DNA from: Treponema medium
GTDB lineage: Bacteria > Spirochaetota > Spirochaetia > Treponematales > Treponemataceae
Length of the DNA stretch: 64,000 nucleotides
NCBI RefSeq assembly: GCF_017161265.1
Contig: NZ_CP031393.1
Location: forward strand, 1-64,000
Reading direction: 5' to 3'
Within the stretch, counting starts at the first letter, position 1. The number at the start of each line of letters is the position of its first letter. The position numbers were made by a program, and so were the translations under genes. This document shows, piece after piece, positions 52,467 to 60,187 of the stretch. A model generated the notes under the pieces. That model was not told where the DNA came from. It was given only the letters and a program-made list of their open reading frames with translations, and did not search any database.

Positions 52467-53537
52467 TTACGTGCGCGCTATTCTCAGCATGGCGATGCTC
52501 AAGAACGTAAAAATTAAAAGAGGGAGAAACGCGCCTGCAAGTGGGGAAATATACTCCCATTTTGCAAAAAGCATGGTCATCATCTCAGTAACATAATAGA
52601 GAACTGCAAGGGCTAAACTAAAGAGCAAACTCATCAGCAGGATATTTTTTTTAAAGCGACCGCCGATGGAAACAGAAAAAAACAAAACAATGAACGTTGT
52701 AAACGGGAATGAAAAGCGGCGGTAATATTGCGAAAGGTATTCATGGTAGGGTAACCCCATTTTTTTTAAATTATTGATAAAGAGTTTTGCCTGTGCAATA
52801 GTCATCTCATCAATAGATGTAATATTCCGTTGAAAGGTTTCGGGAGGTTCGGAAAAAAGTTTCTCATCGATTGAATCTTGGTAGAGAACATCATTGTCGG
52901 CGGTAAAGGTATAGATTGATTTATCCGTTACCTCCCAATGATCGGTCTGCCAGTATGCCGAATTACCTTTTATAACGGTAGAAATATCGCCCGATTCGGT
53001 ACGTATCACAATCAGCACATTGCTCAATTCCTTTTGATTATCATCGTAATAATCGGCAAAATACACAACCTTCCCCGACTCGGATAAAATAACCAAATCA
53101 CTGCTATTCAAATTCTGTTGAGGTTCCAAGATAGAATTTACCAGTGCAATTTTCTGCCGTTGAAAGTGAATTAAGATACGATCCTCAAAATAAAACATCC
53201 CTATCGATAACAAAAATCCGCACAGGACAAGCGGAGCCACCAACACAGCAAGCGGCATACCGGAGGCAAAGATCGAAGTAAGTTCATTTTTTGCGTACAT
53301 ATTTCCCATTGTATACGAACTTGCAAACAAAACAGAAAGCGGCATTGCAAACGATATACACTTGGGCAAATACAAATACATCACCCGAAGCAATGTAACA
53401 AAGCGTGCTTGATTTTGCAAATACTGCGGTAGATTGAGAAAAAGATCACCGAGCTGTAGGAGCAAAATAAAAAATAAAATCGTTATCACAAAGACAGGGA
53501 AAAAGAGCTGCAGCAAATATCTTTGAAGAATTTTCAT
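52467..53537 (-). CDS. LptF/LptG-family permease 1
   Basis: YjgP/YjgQ-type permease (356 residues; ATG 53537 overlaps the previous stop). Two N-terminal helices (VFVITILFFILLLQL, YLPKCISFAMPLSVLFASSYTMG), the family word ASGMPLAVLVAPLVL, a periplasmic beta-jellyroll (about 130-260) and three C-terminal helices. With its neighbour it would form the LptFG channel moving lipooligosaccharide-like lipid from the inner membrane. LptA/B/C are not in the window. The stop is directly followed by eight C, a short homopolymer outside the coding part. Confidence 0.85.
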   Translation of the reverse strand: MKILQRYLLQLFFPVFVITILFFILLLQLGDLFLNLPQYLQNQARFVTLLRVMYLYLPKCISFAMPLSVLFASSYTMGNMYAKNELTSIFASGMPLAVLVAPLVLCGFLLSIGMFYFEDRILIHFQRQKIALVNSILEPQQNLNSSDLVILSESGKVVYFADYYDDNQKELSNVLIVIRTESGDISTVIKGNSAYWQTDHWEVTDKSIYTFTADNDVLYQDSIDEKLFSEPPETFQRNITSIDEMTIAQAKLFINNLKKMGLPYHEYLSQYYRRFSFPFTTFIVLFFSVSIGGRFKKNILLMSLLFSLALAVLYYVTEMMTMLFAKWEYISPLAGAFLPLLIFTFLSIAMLRIART

Positions 53538-54652
53538 CTGAATAATTTTTTCCCCAGCAGCACAATGGATGCGGCAAAGACCATAATATTGGGTACCCAC
53601 ATAGCAACAGTACCGTTCCAATCAAGCCGTAAACAGAGCGTTTGCCCACCCATAAACAGCGCCCAATATGCAACGGCTATTAAAAGACCTAATACAAAAC
53701 CAACACCTTGATTATGTACCTTACCGGCACTACTGATGGCAAAGGCAAGTAATACAAAAAAGAAGGCGCCGAAAGGAATAGAAAATTTCTTATGAAATTC
53801 CATCCAATACAGATTGAGTGTCCGATTATCTTCGTTTTGCGTTTGTTTTTCCTTTATATCTTTATAGAGATCAACTGAGGACATTTCAGAAGGTCCAATC
53901 GTATTAAAATAAGAGGATTTAATAGTTTTTGCAAGCACGTTATAGGTTACCGCTTCACCGTTCACCGCATCATATTTTTTTTTATCGGAAGGATCTAAGA
54001 TAAGAAGGTGCGGCAACGCCATTTTGAGTGACATCACGATTGACGGATCATCGGACGTTTCAATCTCGGCAGTCTGTGTGCCAAGTATACGGAATGCTTT
54101 ATCCGCGTTCTTATCAATGATCAAAAGATTATGGATTTTTCCATCCTGTATTAATCCCGTTACAACAACCGCATTACGATTGCGTTTTACGGAATAAGAA
54201 GAAAGCTCTAGCGCAGGGGTTGAGGTTGCAATATCCCAATAGACGCGCCTAAAATTAACAGCACTGGCAGGCAGCAATACATCGTTGGTAAAAAAGGAAA
54301 CAATCGAAACTACCAAACCGACCAGTAACACCGGTAACATTAAAAAGCGAGGCGAAATACCCAGTGCGTTCATGGAAAGAAATTCCAAATCACTGACAAA
54401 ACGACCAATGCCCATGAGCGTACCGATCAAGGCGGCAAAGGGAGCGGCATTCGCGATAACCGCAGGCAGCGAATACAGCATCAGCAGTGCAACATCTTTA
54501 AAAGGAGCTTGTTTTGAAAGGACATCTTCCGCCAACAACAGAATATTATTAACAAAAAATATAAAGAATAAGAACAAAAAGCAGACAAAAAAGTACAGCA
54601 GCATCTCTTTGACAATATATAAAAAAAGCTGCTTTTGTCTTATGCCTATCAT
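53534..54652 (-). CDS. LptF/LptG-family permease 2
   Basis: Partner permease of 372 residues with the same layout: helices at 15-35, 55-80 and 100-120 (NALGISPRFLMLPVLLVGLVVSI), periplasmic domain 125-280, three helices at the end (FSIPFGAFFFVLLAFAISS). ATG 54652 has no strong ribosome site. It overlaps the second permease gene by four bases. Treponemes lack typical LPS in several species, so the actual lipid is open. Confidence 0.85.
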   Translation of the reverse strand: MIGIRQKQLFLYIVKEMLLYFFVCFLFLFFIFFVNNILLLAEDVLSKQAPFKDVALLMLYSLPAVIANAAPFAALIGTLMGIGRFVSDLEFLSMNALGISPRFLMLPVLLVGLVVSIVSFFTNDVLLPASAVNFRRVYWDIATSTPALELSSYSVKRNRNAVVVTGLIQDGKIHNLLIIDKNADKAFRILGTQTAEIETSDDPSIVMSLKMALPHLLILDPSDKKKYDAVNGEAVTYNVLAKTIKSSYFNTIGPSEMSSVDLYKDIKEKQTQNEDNRTLNLYWMEFHKKFSIPFGAFFFVLLAFAISSAGKVHNQGVGFVLGLLIAVAYWALFMGGQTLCLRLDWNGTVAMWVPNIMVFAASIVLLGKKLFR

Positions 54653-54747
54653 CTTTTATACCGTTAATCACTGTTATAGGAACAGGGATGTCTCAAAAGT
54701 TGGTTACTTTTTCAACATCCTCATGCCCTAATCACCCTTATATCAAT

Positions 54748-55203
54748 TTATGCAATACCGGTAGAGCCATATCCGTTGCAACCCCGTCCGGTTTTTGAAA
54801 GCGCATCAGTGTGTACAAAGCTCACCTGTAGTGCCTGAGCAACCACTGCCTGCGCAATTCTGTCGCCGTTCCGGATGGTAAAAGGTTCGTTGCCGAGGTT
54901 TACCAACAGCACGCACAGTTCTCCGCGGTAATCGGAATCCACTGTACCGGGGGTATTGAGCACCGTAATGCCATACTTCAAGGCAAGTCCCGAACGTGGG
55001 CGCACTTGCAGCTCATACCCCACAGGTAATTCAACAAAAAGCCCCGTCGGGATGAGCTTACGCTCCATCGGGTTCAGCGTTATCGGTTCCGCCAGATATG
55101 CATGCAAATCCGCGCCGGCGGAACCGGGTGTTTGATATTCAGGCAGCAAGGCTCCTTCCTTGAGTACGGAAAAAACCTTTACCGCCCCATCAGCAATACT
55201 CAC
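54748..55203 (-). CDS. dut: dUTP diphosphatase
   Basis: Trimeric dUTPase of 151 residues that keeps dUTP low and supplies dUMP. The five motifs: PGSAGADLHAYL, PRSGLALK, GTVDSDYRGEL, RIAQAVV, and C-terminal TGRGCNGYGSTG (the usual RGxxGFGSTG, here with an inserted or altered Cys-Asn). The start is GTG 55203 with GAGG upstream. It is 21 bases after pnp and probably cotranscribed. Confidence 0.93.
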   Translation of the reverse strand: MSIADGAVKVFSVLKEGALLPEYQTPGSAGADLHAYLAEPITLNPMERKLIPTGLFVELPVGYELQVRPRSGLALKYGITVLNTPGTVDSDYRGELCVLLVNLGNEPFTIRNGDRIAQAVVAQALQVSFVHTDALSKTGRGCNGYGSTGIA

Positions 55204-55224
55204 CGTTTTTCCTCAGAGAACGGC

Positions 55225-57327
55225 TTAATGGCTGCCGGTTTTTTCCTGCTCTTCGCAGGCATCGATATACGAAAGATTTAAGCGACCGAGCTTATCGATT
55301 TCCAACAGCTTGACGGGTACTTTTTGTCCTTCCTGCAACACGTCGGTAACTTTTTCGATGCGGCTGCGCGATAGTTTGGAAATATGGCAGAGTCCTTCTT
55401 TACCGGGAAGAATTTCGATAAAGGCGCCGAAATCCTTGATGCACTTAACGGTACCTTCATAAATTCTGCCGACCTCAGGATCTTCCACGATGCCGGTAAC
55501 CGCAGCCTTGGCGCCGAGCGCGGATGAAGAATCACGCCCGTAGATGGTAACCGTACCGTCGTTTTCGGTATTGATTGTTACATGGTATTGTTCGGACAGC
55601 GCCTTGATAATTTTTCCGCCCGGTCCGATGAGCGCTCCGATCTTATCAACCGGAATCTTGAGCGTTTCAATCCGCGGCGCATACTTGGACACCTGCTCGG
55701 ACGGCTTGGAAATAGTTTGGTTCATAATGCCGAGGATATGGAGCCGGCCTTTTTTTGCCTGCTCGAGCGCTTTTTTCATAATCTCAGCGGAAACGCCGGC
55801 GATTTTAATATCCATCTGGAAACCGGTGATACCTTCTGCGGTACCGGCAACTTTAAAGTCCATATCACCGAGATGGTCTTCTTCGCCCAGAATATCCGAG
55901 AGTACCGCAAAGCGGTTTCCATCGGTGATAAGCCCCATTGCGATACCCGCTACCGGTTTTTTCATCGGGACGCCGGCGTGCAGCAGTGAAAGCGTACCGC
56001 CGCACACGGTTGCCATTGACGAAGAACCGTTAGATTCCAGAATTTCGGAAACGACACGGATGGTATACGGGAACGCTTCTCTGGACGGAATCATCGGCAT
56101 CAAGGAGCGGTGCGCAAGGTGCCCGTGCCCGATTTCGCGGCGTCCGGTTCCAAGCCGTCCTACCTCACCGACCGAATAGGGCGGGAAGTTATAATGCAGG
56201 ATAAAATTCTCTCGGCGGTCGCCTTCGATATCATCATAGACTTGTTCATCAAACACAGTACCGAGTGTAACAACGGCAAGCGACTGTGTTTCCCCGCGGG
56301 TAAACACCGCAGAACCGTGCGGCCGCGGCAGCACACCGATCTCGCAGGTGATGGGGCGGATATCTTCCAAGCCGCGTCCGTCAACCCGCAAGCCTTTTTC
56401 CAGTATGTTTTCGCGCAAAATATGGTATTCCATGTCGTCGAATAAAGCGGCAAAGAGCTTCGCCTGTGTTTCATCGGCGAGTTGCTTCGCATACTCTTCG
56501 GCCAGCGCCTTTCTGATAACATCGCAGGCTTCGCGGCGCTCTACCTTGCCCTTTGTGTATAAGGCTTTGGAAAGTTCGGGATACGCCTTTGCATAAATGG
56601 CATCTTTATTTGCGAGCGTTGCATTCACCGGTGCAAGCGGCAGCTTTTCCTTGCCGCACGCCGCGCGGAGCTCATTTTGCAGCGCACAGATTGCTTTGAT
56701 AAATTCATGCGCTTTTTCCAAGGCCTTGAGCATAACCTCTTCCGAAACCTCGTGAGCGCCGCCTTCTACCATCGTAATGCCTTCGGCAGTACCCGCGACA
56801 ACGATTTCCATATCAGCCTTTTCAATCTGGCTGAATGTCGGGTTTATCACAAACTCGCCGTCGAGGTATGCCACGCGAGCCCCCGCAACCGGCCCGTTAA
56901 ACGGAATGTCGGAAATAACAACCGCAGCCGAACTTGCAATAACCGCCAAAATATCCGGCGGATTGATCATATCCGAGGAAATACAGGTCGGTACAATCTG
57001 AATTTCCCGCCCGAACGCTTTTTCAAACAACGGTCGCATCGGACGATCGATGAGCCGCGAAACTAAAATCTCTTTATCCTTAGGACGACCTTCACGTTTG
57101 ATAAAACCGCCCGGTATCTTTCCTGCTGCATAGTATTTTTCATTATAATCGACGGTTACCGGTACATAATCGAGCCCCTCAACTGCCGTAGACGACGCAC
57201 ACACCGTCGCCAACACTGCGGTTCCGCCGTACTGCGCATAAATAGCGCCGTTTGCCTGTTTTGCCAGATGGCCTGTTTCTAAAATTAACTCTTCATTTCC
57301 GATCTTATACGTTACTCTCTGTCTCAT
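55225..57327 (-). CDS. pnp: Polyribonucleotide nucleotidyltransferase
   Basis: 3'-5' phosphorolytic exoribonuclease of 700 residues. Two RNase PH domains (1-220 and 320-540, with FILHYNFPPYSVGEVGRLGTGRREIGHGHLA and GEEDHLGDMDFKVAGT), a KH domain (GALIGPGGKIIKAL, about 565-580) and an S1 domain (about 620-690: GRIYEGTVKCIKDFGAFIEILPGKEGLCHISKLS). GAAGGAAAG precedes ATG. Processes and degrades RNA. Confidence 0.96.
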   Translation of the reverse strand: MRQRVTYKIGNEELILETGHLAKQANGAIYAQYGGTAVLATVCASSTAVEGLDYVPVTVDYNEKYYAAGKIPGGFIKREGRPKDKEILVSRLIDRPMRPLFEKAFGREIQIVPTCISSDMINPPDILAVIASSAAVVISDIPFNGPVAGARVAYLDGEFVINPTFSQIEKADMEIVVAGTAEGITMVEGGAHEVSEEVMLKALEKAHEFIKAICALQNELRAACGKEKLPLAPVNATLANKDAIYAKAYPELSKALYTKGKVERREACDVIRKALAEEYAKQLADETQAKLFAALFDDMEYHILRENILEKGLRVDGRGLEDIRPITCEIGVLPRPHGSAVFTRGETQSLAVVTLGTVFDEQVYDDIEGDRRENFILHYNFPPYSVGEVGRLGTGRREIGHGHLAHRSLMPMIPSREAFPYTIRVVSEILESNGSSSMATVCGGTLSLLHAGVPMKKPVAGIAMGLITDGNRFAVLSDILGEEDHLGDMDFKVAGTAEGITGFQMDIKIAGVSAEIMKKALEQAKKGRLHILGIMNQTISKPSEQVSKYAPRIETLKIPVDKIGALIGPGGKIIKALSEQYHVTINTENDGTVTIYGRDSSSALGAKAAVTGIVEDPEVGRIYEGTVKCIKDFGAFIEILPGKEGLCHISKLSRSRIEKVTDVLQEGQKVPVKLLEIDKLGRLNLSYIDACEEQEKTGSH

Positions 57328-57365
57328 AATCTTTCCTTCTATTAATTACAATTCCTCAAATTACT

Positions 57366-57413
57366 TATAAAAAACGGCTACCTACCTGTTTCCGATAGGT
57401 AACCGTTTTATGC
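57366..57413 (-). terminator. Terminator between rpsO and pnp
   Basis: On the minus strand AAAACGGTTACCT pairs with AGGTAGCCGTTTT (about 12 bp with a mismatch), followed by a T-rich run TTTTTTATAAG. It may partially terminate after rpsO; in other bacteria pnp expression is processed in this gap. Confidence 0.6.
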
Positions 57414-57506
57414 CGCTTAAATCGATTTAAGGAAAATCAAGGAAGCCGTCCAAAAACCGAGGTTTTCGAATATGCCCTGTCCCCTGCACATTAAGCAGCA
57501 TCTATC

Positions 57507-57776
57507 TTACTTGCGCAAGCCTAACTCTTTAATAAGGGCACGGTAGCCTTCGAGGTTGGTACGCTTGTAGTATTTCAGCAAGCGCCGGCGCTGTCCTACC
57601 AATACCAAAAGTCCCCGCTGGCTGCTCTTATCTTTTTTATTGATTTTGCAGTGCTCAGTGAGCTGGCGGATCCTATCGGTCAACAACGCAATCTGAACTT
57701 TGGTATTGCCCGTATCTTTTTCGTTTGCACCGAATTTCATAACAACCGATGCAGTGTGTTCTTTTGTAAGTGCCAT
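57507..57776 (-). CDS. rpsO: Ribosomal protein S15
   Basis: 30S protein of 89 residues. Family words: [51 protein letters not shown]. Length and end (ELGLRK) are normal. AAGGAGTAAGAA precedes the ATG. Placed between ribF and pnp, as in many bacteria. Confidence 0.97.
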   Translation of the reverse strand: MALTKEHTASVVMKFGANEKDTGNTKVQIALLTDRIRQLTEHCKINKKDKSSQRGLLVLVGQRRRLLKYYKRTNLEGYRALIKELGLRK

Positions 57777-57779
57777 TTC

Positions 57780-58604
57780 TTACTCCTTCCGTATAAATTC
57801 CAATTTGTGTATCAATGTTCCTGCGGCGAACGGAACCGGCGCTGCGATCTCTTCGGAAACTTCAAGCAACGTATCCGTAACCTCCACCTGTACAGGAATA
57901 ATCTCTCCCGTTTGCAAATATGCAGAGGCTGAATACCGTCCGTTCTGTGGGAGAATCTGTGTTATAGCCGACTTTTCGATCGACCATACAGAACCCTCTC
58001 TCCGCTGGACTATTTTTGCGACATCTAAGAAAAAAGGATACCCGAGGAGGTCTTTTGCAAGGGCGAAATCAGCTTGTTCAACGGCATGGCGTATTGCACT
58101 TGAGCTGATACGCTCTTGCTGTGCCGAATAAAGCTGTTCGATGGAATCAAAACAAAAGCCCCTTTCACGAGCAAGGCGCTGTAAATCCCCTACTCCCGTA
58201 TCGTGGCGATACCCGCAGGAAAAATCACTGCCAACGGCAAGATATTTTATGCAGATAGTTTTTATTAGTATGTCAAAAAAAACAGCACCTTTCATTTTAG
58301 CGAAATCGGTGGAAAAGTCAATCAGCACCGTAAAGCTAAATCCTTGCGCGGCAAATTTTTGCAGCCTCATTTCCAGTGTAGAAACATCGCCTGTATATGC
58401 ATTTCCAATCTTAACCGACCGAGGGGAACGGAAAAAGGTGATGATTCCTGCGGGGATGCCCTTATGCTGTGCAGCTGCCAGTACCGCCGATAAGATACGC
58501 TCGTGCCCGCGGTGCGGCCCGTCAAAACCGCCGATCGAAATAGCGGAACCCTGTGGATATATGTTTTCTTCTTTTATTAAATCATCCCAATAGATAATCT
58601 TCAT
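57780..58604 (-). CDS. ribF: RibF-type FAD synthetase, flavokinase domain degenerate
   Basis: Protein of 274 residues. The FAD-synthetase domain has the GGFDGPHRGHERIL (HxGH) and ISSSAIRHAVEQ motifs, and GSDFSCGYRHDTGVGDLQRL. In the C-terminal 100 residues the flavokinase signature (Gly-rich loop and PTxN) is not visible; LPQNGRYSASAYL is the only recall of that fold. It may only adenylate FMN or have a divergent kinase. ATG 58604 or GTG 58607 is the start. Confidence 0.82.
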   Translation of the reverse strand: MKIIYWDDLIKEENIYPQGSAISIGGFDGPHRGHERILSAVLAAAQHKGIPAGIITFFRSPRSVKIGNAYTGDVSTLEMRLQKFAAQGFSFTVLIDFSTDFAKMKGAVFFDILIKTICIKYLAVGSDFSCGYRHDTGVGDLQRLARERGFCFDSIEQLYSAQQERISSSAIRHAVEQADFALAKDLLGYPFFLDVAKIVQRREGSVWSIEKSAITQILPQNGRYSASAYLQTGEIIPVQVEVTDTLLEVSEEIAAPVPFAAGTLIHKLEFIRKE

Positions 58605-58665
58605 CACTCCAGCCTATCAGGGCAAACACCTCAGATTCTTTGTAATATACACCGCACGAATCAAT

Positions 58666-59823
58666 TTACACATCTGACGCGTTTACCCTGCCTTGATTGA
58701 ATACAGTCTCATAATGAAACCGGTTACCGTTTTTTGTAATCAGTCCTGCACAGCATCCACCGTAAAAGACTGCGATAGTTCCGCCGTCAGAAAGCGGTCG
58801 CGTACCTGTAAACCAGTGCCCGCTGATGGGCTTCCCGTTCATAAACGCAGAATAATATTTCTCTTGAAGCACCGCTGTTTGAAAATGCATAGCGCGAGCA
58901 ATTTCTTCATTCAAAGGCAAAGCTGCCTGCTTTATCTCTTCTTCAATAACCGAATACGATACAGGCTTTGAATCCGCCGCAGTGCTTCCGAAAGGAGGCA
59001 ACGCTGAAAAACCTGCCGCCTGTTCAAGGGTAAACGGCCCGACAGCCGTACGCCTAAGCGCATAGACATACGCGGCAGAACCGCAGCGGTGCGCAATATC
59101 CCGCACCAATGAACGGATATACGTCCCCTTGGAGCAACGCACGCATAGCACAGCGCCAAGCACTTTTTGAGCTACGCCTATTTCGGATTGTTTGGTACCA
59201 AATACTTTTTGAGCCGTACTCAATGCAGCTGCATCCGTTTCAGAGTGTTCGGCGCCTAGCATTCCTTGAGACGCATGATCGCCGGAATGTTCGGCGCCCG
59301 TATCCGAGCAGGGGGGGGCGGAACCCGCCGTATCAGCTTTCGGGGCATAAAAAATTTCTTCAATGTCGATGCTATAGATGGTAACGGTTCGAGGTGGAAC
59401 GGTTACCGCTTCTCCGCGCCGTATTCTATCGGAAAGCCGCTCCCCCGCCTGCTTTACCGCCGAATAAACAGGCGGCACTTGCTCGATGGTTCCGGTCAGC
59501 TGCTTGCTTGCCGCAATAAAGTCGGCATACACCGGGAGCGGCTTTTCGGAGATAACAGTTCCTTCAGGGTCGAGCGTATCGGTTTCTTTTCCGAAATAGA
59601 ACAGCACGCGATAGGTTTTATCAAAATCCGTGATATACGGTACAAGTTTAGTCAATTTTCCGGAAAGCAACACCAGTAAACCGTCAGCAAAGCTGTCGAG
59701 CGTACCGGTATGCCCCACTTTTTTAGTACCGAGCGCATGCTTTACCTGCCAAAGGGAGGTAAAGCTGGTTACACCGGAAAGTTTCGCAAAGGGGATAATA
59801 AATTGAGGTTCACTCTTGGGCAT
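58666..59823 (-). CDS. truB: tRNA pseudouridine-55 synthase with insertion
   Basis: Makes pseudouridine in the tRNA T-loop, 385 residues. TSLWQVKHALGTKKVGHTGTLDSFADGLLVLLSGKLTKL includes the catalytic Asp in GTLDSFADG. An insertion of about 70 residues (around 170-240, Ala/Ser/Glu-rich, with GAEHS twice and AQKVFG/AQKVLG) interrupts the domain before VLCVRCSKGTYIRSLVRDIA. Eight C in the minus strand (59311-59318) lie in the insertion. ATG overlaps rbfA by 14 bases. Confidence 0.9.
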   Translation of the reverse strand: MPKSEPQFIIPFAKLSGVTSFTSLWQVKHALGTKKVGHTGTLDSFADGLLVLLSGKLTKLVPYITDFDKTYRVLFYFGKETDTLDPEGTVISEKPLPVYADFIAASKQLTGTIEQVPPVYSAVKQAGERLSDRIRRGEAVTVPPRTVTIYSIDIEEIFYAPKADTAGSAPPCSDTGAEHSGDHASQGMLGAEHSETDAAALSTAQKVFGTKQSEIGVAQKVLGAVLCVRCSKGTYIRSLVRDIAHRCGSAAYVYALRRTAVGPFTLEQAAGFSALPPFGSTAADSKPVSYSVIEEEIKQAALPLNEEIARAMHFQTAVLQEKYYSAFMNGKPISGHWFTGTRPLSDGGTIAVFYGGCCAGLITKNGNRFHYETVFNQGRVNASDV

Positions 59824-60187
59824 TGTTCCCGGAATCCGACGCCGCTTCTAAGGCTTCAAGTTTTTTTACCATATTGAAGCCTTCTTCGATACTTTCGTCA
59901 TAGATAAAGGTAAACTGAGGACACTGATGGATATGCAGCTTTTTTGCCAAGCTTGTGCGGATAAATCCCGCCGCGTTTTCCAAGCCCCGAACGCCCTGCT
60001 TTGTCTTGTGTGCATCCATAAAGCTGGAAACGTACACCTTTGCGTACGCAAGGTCGCCGGACACTTCTACTCTGTTTATCGAAAGAAAGTTAGAAACACG
60101 CGGATCTTTTATCTTTCCTGAAAAAATCAACTGAGAAATTTCCTCGCGGATTTGCTCCGCGAGTTTATCCAAACGGAACTCACTCAT
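59810..60187 (-). CDS. rbfA: 30S ribosome-binding factor A
   Basis: Ribosome maturation factor of 125 residues with a KH-like fold: LAEQIREEISQLI, DPRVSNFLSINRVEVSGDLAYAKVYVS, LHIHQCPQFTFIYDES. Binds 30S precursors. Starts at an ATGA overlap with infB and ends inside truB. Confidence 0.93.
   Translation of the reverse strand: MSEFRLDKLAEQIREEISQLIFSGKIKDPRVSNFLSINRVEVSGDLAYAKVYVSSFMDAHKTKQGVRGLENAAGFIRTSLAKKLHIHQCPQFTFIYDESIEEGFNMVKKLEALEAASDSGNNAQE

Noticed and set aside
59311-59318. Eight-base homopolymer inside truB as a switch
   Set aside because: Frame is intact and TruB is housekeeping; eight bases rarely give frequent slippage. Noted in the truB entry only.
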